DNA of 64,000 nucleotides from Antilocapra americana. Lineage: Eukaryota > Chordata > Mammalia > Artiodactyla > Antilocapridae. The notes under the pieces are model-generated. The model searched no databases. It was given only the letters and a program-made list of their open reading frames with translations, and had not been told where the DNA came from. The stretch covers positions 16,422,223 through 16,486,222 of the forward strand of contig ML661885.1 in the NCBI GenBank assembly GCA_007570785.1. Reading direction: 5' to 3'. This document shows, piece by piece, positions 46,940 through 57,740 of this stretch (position 1 is the stretch's first letter; every line of letters starts with the position of its first letter). The position numbers and the translations under genes are program-made.

Positions 46940-48160
46940 CAGAGGGGGAATATGCAAGTCCCAACCACTGGGGATTAGCTAGAGATGGAAAAGGGGGTGG
47001 GGCTTATAGCAACCAGGACTAATATCTTGGCGGACAGCATTCCTGCTTGCTGTTGTGCCTAAGCAGAGATTCCAGCTCTGCCCCAGTGTTGAGCTGAGCT
47101 GGTATGCCCCTCAGGCCAGGGAGTTTGGTTGACAATTCTATCTGATGGAGTCCCCAGTCAAGAGCCAGCAGTATCTAATGGTTGAGCGTAAATTCTATCC
47201 CTGCGTAACTAGGGAACCTAAACAGTGAAAACAGGAGCCTCAAAGTCCAGCCTATGGTATTGCTTAGCTATGGAGCCCAGGCTACAGTGGTGCCCAGCAG
47301 TGGAACCCAACCTATGGCCCTATTTGATTGCTGAACATAGCCTGTGGCTTTGCCCAGGCAGGGAGCCCAGCCACTGATTCCCCCAGCCCCCAGTCATGGC
47401 TCCACCCAACCAGGGAGCCTTGACTGACCCTGCCCAACTGCAGAGCACAGTCTGTAGCCCCACCTAACTGTGGGATACAGCTGGACGCCCCATCTGAACA
47501 GAGAACCTAGCCAGTGATCTTGCCTTACAACAGAGCAAAACCAGTGGCCTGTTTGATCTCACTGCAAAGGCTGTGGCCCCCCCTAAGTTTGGGTCACAGT
47601 CTGTTACCCTGTTTGATCAGAGAGCACAGTCCGAGGCTCTGTCTGATGACAAAGCCCTCACCATCGCTGAGCCTGCCTGAACAGAGTCCAGCTAGTGGCA
47701 CCATTCAGTCTGGCAGCAGAAACTAAGACTCCACCTAACCAAGAGGAAATGTGGAGTCCAACTTGTATCCCTATCCAATTGTAGATTCTAGCCTATGGCA
47801 CTGTGGTGCCAGGAAACACAGTCTGCCATCTCACCCAGCCAGAGGTGAATCTGGAATCCACAAGTGGCCCTATAGAACTGACTATAGGACACAACCAGTA
47901 GCCCTACCAAATCAGAGACTCCATCCAGTGGCCCCACTGGAACATGAAGCCCAGCCATCAGGCCCAATAAACCATGGCACACAGACAATAGCATTAAATT
48001 ATACCCTTAACCTCAGAACACAGGCAGTGGCCTCCCCCAGCCAGGGATGCTTATATAAAATTACACCTACTTTTGGATGCCACCAGCTGATCCATCCAGT
48101 ACTCCAATCTGAGTTGACCGGTGAAGGCAAAGTCTCTGCTGTAGCAAACCTGTAAAATCA
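46940..48160 (+). mobile_element. Ancient L1 5'UTR with degenerate tandem units
   Basis: GC-rich text built from degenerate units of roughly 35-45 bases of the form 'AGCCCAGCC-TGTGGC-CCACCCA-CAGAG', for example around 47270, 47345, 47400, 47450, 47510, 47870 and 47910. This is known for 5'UTRs of some old L1 families. The 134-codon plus frame at 47751-48155 is made of these units and is not a gene. Confidence 0.65.
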
Positions 48161-48545
48161 GGAAGAAGAAATTGCTTAAATGTATAGATCATTGCAAGGA
48201 TACAAGGATCACAAAGAATCAGGTAAGCATAATACCATCAAAGGAAACTAATAAAGGCCTAATAACTGATCCTAAAGAAATGGAGATCTATGAGATTATC
48301 TAAATTCAGAATAGTCCTCTTAAAGAAGTTCAGTGAACTGCAAGAATACACAGACAAGCAACTAAACCAAATTAAGAGGATAATAAATGAACAAAATAGG
48401 TTCAACAAAGAAATAGAAACCATTAATAAAAAAAATCAGACAGAAATACTACAGCTGAAGAATACAATGACTATACCAAAAAATTCAACTGAGAGGTAAA
48501 CAGCAGATTCAAACAAGGAGAGGAAAATCAATGAACTTAGGATAG
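48161..48545 (+). pseudogene. Ancient L1 ORF1, N-terminal coiled-coil part
   Basis: The frame 48290-48499 has a heptad-like polar helix (KKFSELQEYTDKQLNQIKRI and onward) typical of the L1 ORF1 coiled coil, which trimerises the RNA-binding protein. The start is degraded and the RRM and C-terminal domains are absent: at about 48545 the text changes directly to ORF2 C-terminal sequence. Confidence 0.75.
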
Positions 48546-49900
48546 GTCATTTGAAATTTTGATGGTATCATAGTTCCTGATTTTAAATTATAATACAAAG
48601 TCATAATATTGAAAACGATGTGGTATTGGCAGAAAAACACATACACAGATCAATAGGACGTAATTGAGAATCCAGAAATAAACCCATGCTTATATGACAA
48701 TTTAAAATAAAGGCAAAAAATGTACAACGGAGAAAGAATAATCTCATCAATAATTAGTGTTGGGAAATGGAACAAACACATGCAAAAAATAAAATTAGAC
48801 CACTAATCAGACCAAACATAACAATTAACTAAAAATGGATTAAAGATTTAACTTAAGACTTGAAATTAAAAAACTCCTATAGGAAAACATAAACGTACAT
48901 TCTTTGACATTAATCTTAGCAATATCTTTCTAGATATATCTCTTCAGGCAGGTAAACAAAAGCAAATATAAACCAAATGAAATTACATCAAACTAAAAAA
49001 CTTCTGCACAGCAAAGGAAACCAGCAATAAAACAAAAATACAGTTTACTAATGGGAGAATATGTTTGCAAGTTATATGTCTGATAAAGAGTTAACATCCA
49101 AGATATGTTAATAACTCATATAACACAGCAATAGCAAAGCAATCTGACTAAAAAATGGCTGGAAGAGCTGAATACACATGTTTTCCAGTGTGGACATAAA
49201 GATGGCCACAGGCACATGAAAAGACTTTCATCACTGCTTATCAGGGAAATGAAAATTAAAACCACAGTGAGCTATCACCTCATACCTGTCAGAATGGCTA
49301 TTATCAGAAAGACAAGAATTAACAACTGTTGGTGAGGATGTGGACCAAATGGAACATTCAAACACTGTTGATGGGGATGTAAATTGGTACAGCCACTGTG
49401 GAAGACAGAATGGAGATTCCTCAAAAAATTAAAAATATGAACACCATTTGATTTATCCCTCTTCTGTGTATTTACCCACAGAATATTAGAATACAATCCC
49501 ATGAATATATATCATCCTTATAGTCTTTGTAGATTTATTTACAATAACCTAGGTACGGAAATAGCCTAGGTGCCCTTCAATGGACAAATGAATGAGTAAA
49601 AAAAGATATGGTATATAAATGTAATGGAATACTACCTCAGTCATAAAAAGGATAAAAATCTTGCTATCTGTGGCAATATGGATGAATCTTGAGGGTACTG
49701 GGTTAAGTGAAATAAGTCAGATGGTGAAAGACAAATACTGTTTGATTTTACTTATATGTGAAATATAAAAAGCTAATAAACAAAAAAGCCCCAAACAAAC
49801 TAAACTATAACAAACAGATAGAGAATAGAATAGTGGTTACTAGAGGCGAGGAAAGGGCAAATGGCTAAAGAGTCATCACTGTATGTTGAAGGATGAAAAA
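48546..49900 (+). mobile_element. Ancient L1, ORF2 3' third and 3' end
   Basis: From GATGGTATCATAGTTCCTG (the GGxxxPDF-type block) through CAAAATGGAACATTC-type zinc-region text (GGTGAGGATGTGGACCAAATGG, near 49331), TAATGGAATACTACCTCAGTC and a 3'UTR TATATGTGAAATATAAAAAGC. Many stops. It follows ORF1 sequence without the ~4 kb between. Confidence 0.82.
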
Positions 49901-49904
49901 TAAA

Positions 49905-50452
49905 TTTTTGTAAGGCTAGAAACTCTAAAACTCTTAGAGGAAAAAATAGGCAGAATACTGACATAAATTGCAACAAGATTCTCTTTGACCTCTCTCCTAG
50001 AGTAATGGAAATAAAAACAAAAATAAACAAATGGGAACTAATTAAGTTTAAAAGCTTTTGCACAGAAAGAAAATTGCAAACAAGATGAGAAGATAACCCT
50101 CAGAATGGGAGAAAATAATTACAAACAAATCAGCTGACAAAGGATTAATCTCCAAAATATACAAGCAGTTCATGAAGCTCAGTATCAGAAAAACAAACAA
50201 TCCAATTAAAAAAATGGGTGAAGACTTAAACATTTTTCCAAAGAAGACATACGGATGACCAACAAATACGTGAAAAGATGCTCAACATGACTCATTATTA
50301 GAGAAATGCAAAACTACAATGAATTATCACCTGACACCAGTCAGAATGATCATCATCAAAACGTCTACACACAATAAAGGCTGGAGAGGATGTGGAGAAA
50401 AGGGAACACTCTGACACTGTGAGAATGTAAATTAATACAGCCACTGTGGAGC
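49905..50452 (+). mobile_element. L1 ORF2 C-terminal fragment
   Basis: A second, less diverged L1 segment: ACTCTTAGAGGAAAAAATAGGC, ATAAACAAATGGGAACTAATTAAG, CACCTGACACCAGTCAGAATG, CTGGAGAGGATGTGGAGAAAAGG. It is cut at 50452 by BovB and a short remainder appears at 52146. Confidence 0.88.
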
Positions 50453-50935
50453 TATGACCAACTTAGACAGCATATTAAAAAGCAGAGACATTACTTCACC
50501 AAAGAAGTTCCATCTAGTCAAAGCTGTGGTTTTTCCAGTAGTCATGTATGGATGTGAGAGTTGGACTATAAAGAAGAATTGACGCTTTTGAACTGTGGTA
50601 TTGGAAAAGACTCTTGAGAGTCCCTTGGACTGCAAGGAGATCCAACCAGTCCATCCTAAAGGAAATCAGTCCTGAATATTCATTGGAAAGACTGATGCTG
50701 AAGCTGAAACTCCAATACTCTGGCCACCTGATGTGAAGAATTGACTCATTTGAAAAGATCCTGATGCTGGGAAAGACTGAAGGCAGGAGGAGAAGGGGAT
50801 GACAGAGGATGAGATGGTTGGATAGCATCACCTACTCAATGGACGTGAGTTTGGGTAAATTCTGGGAGTTGGTGATGGACAGTGAGGCCTGATGTGCTGC
50901 AATCCATGGGGTCGCACAGAGTTGGACACGACTGA
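50453..50935 (+). mobile_element. BovB copy a, 3' end
   Basis: Plus-strand BovB from TATGACCAACTTAGACAGC to GGACACGACTGAGC, but lacking the terminal GACTGAACTGAACTG. It joins the next BovB piece at an AGC shared by both. It contains the 111-bp tract (50553-50663) that is identical to copy b. Confidence 0.92.
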
Positions 50936-52145
50936 GCAATACATGAACCGTGAACTTCCAGATGTTCAAGCTGGTTTGTGAAAAGGCAGAGGAACCAGAG
51001 ATCAAATTGCCAACATCTGATGGATCATCGGAAAAGCAAGAGAGTTCCAGAAAAACACCTCCTTCTGCTTTATTGACTATGCCAAAGCCTTTGACTGTGT
51101 GGATCACAATAAACTGTGGAAAACTCTTCAAGAGATGGGAATACCAGACCACCTGACCTGCCTCTTGAGAAACCTGTATGCAGGTCAGGAAGCAACAGTT
51201 AGAACTGAACATGGAACAACAGACTGGTTCCAAATAGGAAAAGGAGTATGTTAAGGCTGTATGTTGTCACCCTGCTTATTTAACTTATATGCAGAGTACA
51301 TCATGAGAAACACTGGGCTGGAGGGAGCACAAGCTGGAATCAAGATTGCCAGAAGAAATATCAATAACCTCATATATGCAGATGATACCACCCTTATGGC
51401 ATTAAGTGAAGGAAGAAGAACTAAAGAGCCTCTTGATAAAAGTGCAAGAGGAGAGTGAAAAAGTTGGCTTAAAGCTCAACATTCAGAAAACTAAGATCAT
51501 GGCATCCGGTCCCATCACTTCATGGAAGATAGATGGGGAAACAGTGGAAACAGTGGCAGACTTTATTTTTCTGGGCTCCAAAATCACTGCAGATGGTGAC
51601 TGCAGCAATGAAATTAAAAGACACTTACTCCTTGGAAGGAAAGTTATGACCAACCTAGACAGCTTATTAAAAAGCAGAGACATTACTTTGCCAACAAAAG
51701 TCCGTTTAGTCAAGGCTATGACTTTTCCAATAGTCATGTATGGTGTGAGAGTTGGACTATAAAGAAGAATTGACGCTTTTGAACTGTGGTATTGGAAAAG
51801 ACTCTTGAGAGTCCCTTGGACTGCAAGGAGATCCAACCAGTCCATCCTAAAGGAGATCAGTCCTCAGTGTTAATTAGAAGGACTGATGTTGAAGCTGAAA
51901 CTGCAATACTTCGGCCACCTGATGTGAAGAGCTGACTCACTGGAAAAGACTCTGATGCTGGGGAAGATTGAGGGCAGGAGGAGAAGGGGACGACAGAAGA
52001 TGAGATGGTTGGATGGCATCACCGACTCAATGGACTAGGGTTTGGGTGGACTCCAGGAGTTGGTGATGGACAGGGAGGCCTGGCGTGCTGCGATTCATGG
52101 GGTCGCAAAAAGTCAGACACGACTAAGTGACTAAACTGAACTGAA
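50936..52145 (+). mobile_element. BovB copy b, RT to 3' end
   Basis: Plus-strand BovB starting at AATACATGAACCGTGAACTTCC (start of the RT region) and ending with AAGTGACTAAACTGAACTGAA. The 111-bp tract 51744-51854 is base-for-base the same as 50553-50663, including a ~13-14-bp loss in the GAAGAAAGCTGAG block that other BovB copies in the window do not have. Confidence 0.93.
50950..51762 (+). pseudogene. BovB copy b reverse transcriptase relic
   Basis: RT sequence in several frames: F-DYAKAFDCVDHNKLW text at about 51067-51120 (another frame is longer there), LSPCLFNLYAEYIM at 51261 onward, and the catalytic YADDTTL intact at 51376-51396. An in-phase TAA at 51253 and frameshifts near 51410 and 51745 break it. 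No endonuclease. Confidence 0.85.
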
Positions 52146-52430
52146 AATGGAATGATACTTAGCCATTAAAAGAAGCCAAGAATACTGAGTGGAGAAAAGA
52201 TGAATTTCTTCAATCAATGGTGTTGGAAAAATTGGATAAGTATATGCTCTAGCATGAAACTATATTAAATGCTAAAGAAAGACAGGTCACTATCTTATAC
52301 CACTCATAAAAATGAACTCAAAATGGATTAAAGATTTGAATGTAATTCCTGAAACCATAAAACCTTTGGAAGAAACCAAAGGAAAAGCCTCCTTGATATT
52401 AGTTTTGTTAATGAGTTTATGGATATGACT
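52146..52430 (+). mobile_element. L1 ORF2 fragments after BovB
   Basis: First ~35 bp (GGAATGATACTTAGCCATTAAAAGAAG) finish the L1 broken at 50452. From about 52180 a different old L1 begins: GAATACTGAGTGGAGAAAAGATG, TGGTGTTGGAAAAATTGG, AATGAACTCAAAATGGATTAAAG. Confidence 0.78.
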
Positions 52431-52432
52431 CT

Positions 52433-52650
52433 TACATATGTCGCTTCAGTCATGTCCGACTCTGTGCAACCCCATGGACTGTAGCCCACCAGGCTCCTCT
52501 GTCCATGGGATTCTCCAGGCAGGAATACTGGAGTGGGCTGCCATTTCCTCCTCCAGGGGATCTTCACAGTCCAGGGATTGATCTCATATCCCTTACATCT
52601 CTTGCATTGGCAAGCAGGTTGTTTACTACTAGTGCCATCTGGGAAGTCCT
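52433..52650 (-). mobile_element. Bov-tA SINE in ancient L1
   Basis: Minus-strand copy: TACATATGTCGCTTCAGTCATG to GTGCCATCTGGGAAGTCC, inserted between two ORF2 blocks of the same L1. Confidence 0.93.
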
Positions 52651-52867
52651 CTAAAGCACACTCAAGGAAAGCAAATATATACAAATGGGATGACATCAAG
52701 CTAAAAAGCTATTGCATGGCACAAGACACAACTAAGTGAAAGACAGCCTGCAGAATGGAAGAATATCTTTGTACACCATATATCTAATAAGGTGTTAATA
52801 TCCAAACTATAGAAGTAACTCATACAACTCTATAGCAAAAAAAAAAAAAAAAACCCACCAAAACTTT
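52651..52867 (+). mobile_element. Ancient L1 ORF2, continuation
   Basis: AAAGCAAATATATACAAATGGG, CTATTGCATGGCACAAGAC and ATATCCAAACTATAGAAGTAAC, ending in a run of A around 52838-52854 where the younger L1 inserted. Confidence 0.82.
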
Positions 52868-52874
52868 TAAAAAC

Positions 52875-54037
52875 CCAAAGCAGGATATTCCATGACCCAC
52901 CTCCCAGAATACTGGAAATAAAAACACAAATAAACAAATGGGACCTAATTAAAATTAAAAGCTTTTGCACAACAAAGGAAACTATAAGCAAGGTGAAAAG
53001 ACAGCCTTCAGAATGGGAGAAAATAATAGCCAATGAAGCAACAGACAAACAATTAATCTCAAAAATATACAAACAACTCCTGCAGCTACATTCTAGAAAA
53101 ATAAACAACCCAATTAAAAAGTGGGCCAAAGAACTTAACAGACATTTCTCCAAAGAAGATATAAAAATGGCTAACAAACACATGAAAAGATGCTCAACAT
53201 CACTCATTATCAGAGAAATGCAAATCAAAACCACAATGAGGTACCACTTTACACCAGTCAGAATGGCTGCCATCCAAAAGTCTACAAGCAATAAATGCTG
53301 GAGAGGATGTGGAGAAAAGGGAACCCTCTTACACTGTTGGTGGGAATGCAAACTAGTACAGCCACTATGGAAAACAGTGTGGAGGTTCCTTAAAAAGCTG
53401 CAAATAGACCTGCCATATGACCCAGCAATCCCACTACTGGGCATATACACCGAGGAAACCAGAATTGAAAGAGCCACGTGTACCCCAACGTTCATCGCTG
53501 CATTGTTTACAATAGCCAAGACATGGAAGCAACCTAGATGCCCATCAACTGATGAATGGATAAGAAAGCAGTGGTACATATACACAATGGAATATTACTC
53601 AGCATTAAAAAAAAATTCATTTGAAGCAATTCTACTCAGATGGACGAAACTGGAGCCCATTATCCAGAGTGAAGTAAGCCAGAAGCAAAAACAACAATAC
53701 AGTATATTAACGCATATATATGGAATTTAGAAAGACGGTAACGAGAACCCAACATGCGAGACAACAAAAGGAACGCAGATGTATAGAATAGACTCGTGGA
53801 CTTTGTGGATGAGGGTAAGGGTGGGATGATATGGGAGAAGGGCATTGAAGCATGTTAATTGTCATGTGTCTAATCAATCGCCAGCCCAGGACTGATGCTC
53901 GGGACTGGTGCAGCGAGATTTCCCGGGGGGGAGGGAGGAGGGAGGGAGGTTCCGGAGGGGAAGCATATGTAAACCCATGGTGATATCATGACAATGTATG
54001 GCAAAAACAATAAAAAAAATAAATAAAATAAAAAAAA
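52875..54037 (+). mobile_element. L1, youngest-looking copy, 5'-truncated with 3'UTR
   Basis: About 1.16 kb from the ORF2 C-terminal region to an AATAAATAAAATAAAAAAAATAAA tail. The 3'UTR has CAATCGCCAGCCCAGGACTG, GGGACTGGTGCAGCGAG and a GGGGGGGAGGGAGGAGGGAGGG tract. It matches the minus-strand fragment 20860-21444 almost base for base. A short repeat TAAAAAC at 52868-52874 and 54038-54044 may be the target duplication, but it is A-rich and weak. Confidence 0.92.
52993..53730 (+). pseudogene. L1 ORF2p C-terminal part, uninterrupted
   Basis: A 245-codon frame that is the end of L1 ORF2p. The cysteine/histidine knuckle [18 protein letters not shown] (C-x3-C-x7-H-x4-C) is at residues 96-113 or so, followed by the PLLGIYTEE and [10 protein letters not shown] blocks. 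It closes at the usual ORF2 end, THIYGI. No stop or shift from truncation point to end, which suggests a recent insertion. Endonuclease and RT are absent, so it makes no functional enzyme. The 251-codon minus frame opposite it is a shadow. Confidence 0.9.
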
Positions 54038-54044
54038 TAAAAAC

Positions 54045-55215
54045 AGCTGAATAAACATTTTTCCAAAGAAGATGTTCAGATGGCTAATAGTTACACAAAA
54101 TGGTGGTTAACATCAGTAATCATTAGGAAATGCAAAACAAAACCACAATGAGATAGTACCTCACACCTTTTAGAATGGCTAGAATAAGAAAGATAGGATA
54201 TACCAAGTGTTGGAGAAAGGAAATCCTTGTGTACTCTTTGTGGGGATGTATACTGGCACAGATACTGTGAAGAGTATGGAGTCCCTCAAAAAATTAAAAA
54301 TAGTACTATGATATGATCTAGCAATCCCCCTTCTGGGTATACATTGGAAGGAAATGAAATCACTATGTTGAAGAAATATTTCACCCCCACATTCATTGCA
54401 TCATTATTTACAATAGTGAAGACATGGAAGCAAGCTGGGCTTCCCTGGTTGCTAAGATGGTAAAGAATCTGCCTGCCACCTGCAATGCAGGAGACCTGGC
54501 TATGACCTCTGGGTTGGGAAGATCCCCTGCAGAAGGAAATGGCAACCCACTCCAATGTTCTGCAATGGAAAATCCCATGCTAAGAGGAGCCTGGTGTGCT
54601 ACAGTCCATGGGGTTGCAAAAAGTCAGGCACAACTGAGTGACTAAGCATGGAAGCAATCTAAGTCGCTTTATATATATAATAGAATACTATTCAACAATG
54701 AAAAATGAGATGTTGTCATTTGCAACAATATAGATGAACTATGAGGGTATTTTGCTAAGGGAATTGAGTATGATAGAAAAAGACAAATACTGCATTATCT
54801 CACTCTTATGTGGAATGTGGGGAAGAAAAGAACAGAAACAGATATTAGATTGGTGGTTGCCAGGGGTTGGGATGGGTGCTTAGAGAAATGGGTGAAGATG
54901 GTCAAATGGTACAAACTTATAGTTAAAAGAGGAGTAAGTTCTGGGTTGTAATGAACCACATGTTGACTATAGTTCACAACACCGTATTATACACTTGAAA
55001 GTTGATAAGAAAGTATATCTTAAAAAGTCTAACCACATACACACACATGCACACATACACAAATGATAAGTATCAGAGGTGATGGATGTGTTAACTAACC
55101 TTACTGTAGTAATCATTTCACAATATATACATGTATCAAATCATCATTTCATATACCTTAAACTTACACAATATTGTATGTCAATTGTATCTCAATAAAA
55201 CTTGAAAAAAAGAAT
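54045..55215 (+). mobile_element. Ancient L1, 3' region, interrupted by a SINE
   Basis: CAGCTGAATAAACATTTTTCC, GATGTTCAGATGGCTAATAG, AATCCCCCTTCTGGGTATAC, then after the SINE the TTTGCAACAATATAGATGAAC block and a 3'UTR (GGTGGTTGCCAGGGGTTGG, ATTATACACTTGAAAGTTG), ending near 55210 at CTCAATAAAACTTG. Confidence 0.88.
54434..54646 (+). mobile_element. Bov-tA SINE in ancient L1
   Basis: Plus-strand copy, GCTGGGCTTCCCTGG head to GAGTGACTAAG. Perfect 11-bp target duplications CATGGAAGCAA at 54423-54433 and 54647-54657. Confidence 0.95.
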
Positions 55216-56303
55216 GCAGTAAGTCCTCAATATTAGCTATGGTGTTGATGCTATGTATGAAAACAGCTTTTCCAAAAAATCTATCTCAACTGTTCTAGAA
55301 ACATGGCATTGAAAATTAAGGAAACAATGCAAAAATATACTTTAAGGAAAATGAATATAAATTCAAGGGTGGGGAAAGGCAGGAAAACATATGTTCTTAG
55401 TTTTCTAAAACATTAATTCTTAGAACTTTTTTCTTCCATTCTGGCTTCCAGTATCTCGTGGAGCTGGGATATACTGATTGCATGGGATTAGGACTTCTCT
55501 GTCTCATTTGGCAAATGTGGGTAAGTCCTCTAGACCGAGACAGCTGCTTGGCTTACTGTAAATGAGAAAAGGGGAAAACTGAATATTTAATACTTGTTAA
55601 ATATGATAGGTTTGCTAGAGGTAGACCTGAAAGACTGAAGCCAAATGTGAGGTCCCTATGTTTCACTGGGTCCAAGAGTGAGAAGTACTGTGATTATGAA
55701 TAATTTTCTGGGAAATTCAAGTGGTAGAGAGGTAGAGTAGGTTATTAGTAGGTCATTTAGCCCAAAGGATATACATTAGACTTGCCTCTTTAACGTCATC
55801 TTAGGATCTAGGAATCAAATCTGGACTAAGCTTTGAAGTGCATTGAAAGGAAGAAAGTACATCTTCACTGCAGGACATGGACTATAAGCTGGGAGGCATC
55901 ACTGCAAGATACACTTGCCTGGAACTTTTCTAAGAAGTTCCATCTTGATCCAAACACCCCAAGGTCTTGGATAACAGTGGGGATTTGTGTGCCAAATAAC
56001 TCATCCAAACTCAGTGAACTTGTAAATACGCCAATCCTCACTTAGGTCATTTTCTTTTCGGCACTAGTACAGAGAGAATACTCCTTTGAAATGTACTGCT
56101 TTTGCATCAGTTTTTTCAACATATATTCCATATCTTGTCATTCTAGCAATGCTATTGGTAAAATGTTAGAAAAAGAAGCATAATGATCTAATTATTTTAC
56201 TTTAAAATTATTTAACTCACTCATTCATTCCTTTATCATTATCCACAAACATTTTGAACAATTAATAATCAGAAGAGATTTTACTTTTTTTCTCTCCAGA
56301 AGT
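55216..56303. other. Single-copy DNA
   Basis: About 1.1 kb without a recognised element. The 70-codon plus frame at 55833-56045 has no known domain. Confidence 0.4.
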
Positions 56304-56316
56304 TATTGTAAAGAAT

Positions 56317-56529
56317 GCGCTGTGCTAAGCTGCTTCACTCATGTCCAACAATTTGTGGACAGTAGCCCACCAGGCTTCTCTGTCCACAGGATTTTCCAGG
56401 AAAGAATACTCGAGTGAATTGCCAGGCCCTCCTCCAGAGGATCTTCCTGATGCAGGGATTGAACCCACGTCTTTTATGCCTCCTGAATTGGCAGGTAGGT
56501 TCTTTATCACTAGAGCCACCTGGGAAGCC
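56317..56529 (-). mobile_element. Bov-tA SINE
   Basis: Minus-strand copy, diverged in the tail (GTCCAACAATTTGTGGACAG). Perfect 13-bp target duplications TATTGTAAAGAAT at 56304-56316 and 56530-56542. Confidence 0.95.
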
Positions 56530-56564
56530 TATTGTAAAGAATATATGGTTTTAACCCAAGGCAT

Positions 56565-56628
56565 ACATGTATATGTATGTGTATATGTATAGATATGTAT
56601 ATATATCCACACATACACATGATTGTTG
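56565..56628. repeat. TATG/TA-rich microsatellite
   Basis: Degenerate CATGTATATGTATGTGTATATG, ATAGATATGTATATATATCC and CACACATACACATG units. Confidence 0.8.
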
Positions 56629-57271
56629 AATTTTTGTCAGGCTCTTAAGAAATACAATTGCTAGGATTTTTTCCCTCCCCATTGGAGTTTGGGAAATGTC
56701 CTATACTCATTAGTTTTTAGTGTAACTCTCTAATCATACTTGGGTACAAAGAGGATGTTTCTTGGACTTCAATAAAGTCACCACGGCTATGGTTTGTAAT
56801 AGCAATTCTGTGGATAGAGTGAGTGAGTTGCTACTGACACAGTACATATTGAGTTGTATTTTGGTAACCAACTAGTTAATTAGATGTTTGAAAACCATGA
56901 TTTATTTTGATGCAGTTATCCAATTGATTTATTTGCTTTCTACTCCCAGTTTCTTACATCCAGTATACCAATAGAAAAACATCTCACCTGGTGCCAGAGA
57001 TAACAGAGGACTTGGCAGAGCTGATGGCTTTGACAGTGTATTTACAAGAGCTGATCTGGCAACTGATGGTTGGGTTCAGTTCAGCAAATCCATTATTAAA
57101 ATGTTACTAGCCAATGATGAATAAATAGGTTTGGAGCTTCCCTCTCCCTCTATCTTATTTTATGTAATCAGCATCGTGTGAAATTTTCCTGTCTTTTTGA
57201 TCTCACATTAGTGTTTTCAAAGTAAAGTAATCAATGAATCTCCAAAACTGAATCAAACTGTGTTATTTAAT
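56629..57271. other. Single-copy DNA
   Basis: No recognised gene or element. Confidence 0.4.
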
Positions 57272-57406
57272 TGGGCTTCTCTGGTGGCTCAGATGGTAAA
57301 GAATCTGCCTGCAGTGCAGGAGACCCAGGTTTGATTCCCAGGTCAGGAAGATCCCTTGGAGAAGGCAATGGTTACCCATTCTAGTGTTCTTGCCTGGAGA
57401 ATTCCA
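57272..57406 (+). mobile_element. Bov-tA SINE, 3'-truncated
   Basis: Plus-strand head and first half: GGGCTTCTCTGGTGGCTCAG, GGTTTGATTCCCAGG (B box close to consensus), GTGTTCTTGCCTGGAGAATTCC. The second half of the body is missing. Confidence 0.92.
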
Positions 57407-57740
57407 AAAGAGATGGTTATGAATGTGATTTTGAAAGTTGAGTAGGAAGCCAATGAGCTCAAGTATAAAAACTTGGTTATTTGGACTTACCAAATATATG
57501 ATAAATTCAAACTGAAACAGTTTGGCTCAGGAGAAATAGTGGTAGTAAAACACGTAACTTGAGGGATATTGACCAGATAGTTTGCTTTTCAGTGGAGACC
57601 TACATCTATTGAGTGATGCACTGTCCTGGCACATTTAAACACATGCAATCACAGAGGCTCTAAGTCTTCATAAGACCATGCCAGGCCACGCCAAGCATCT
57701 TTCTTTGATAACAGAACAATGCTTCAGGTTGTGGTGCAGT

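Noticed and set aside
47751..48155. 134-codon plus frame with proline-rich repeats
   Set aside because: It is translated from degenerate tandem units of an L1 5'UTR, followed by ORF1 sequence.
52830..53585. 251-codon minus-strand open frame, the longest in the window
   Set aside because: It is exactly antisense to the unbroken L1 ORF2 end at 52993-53730; its length follows from the codon pattern of that frame.
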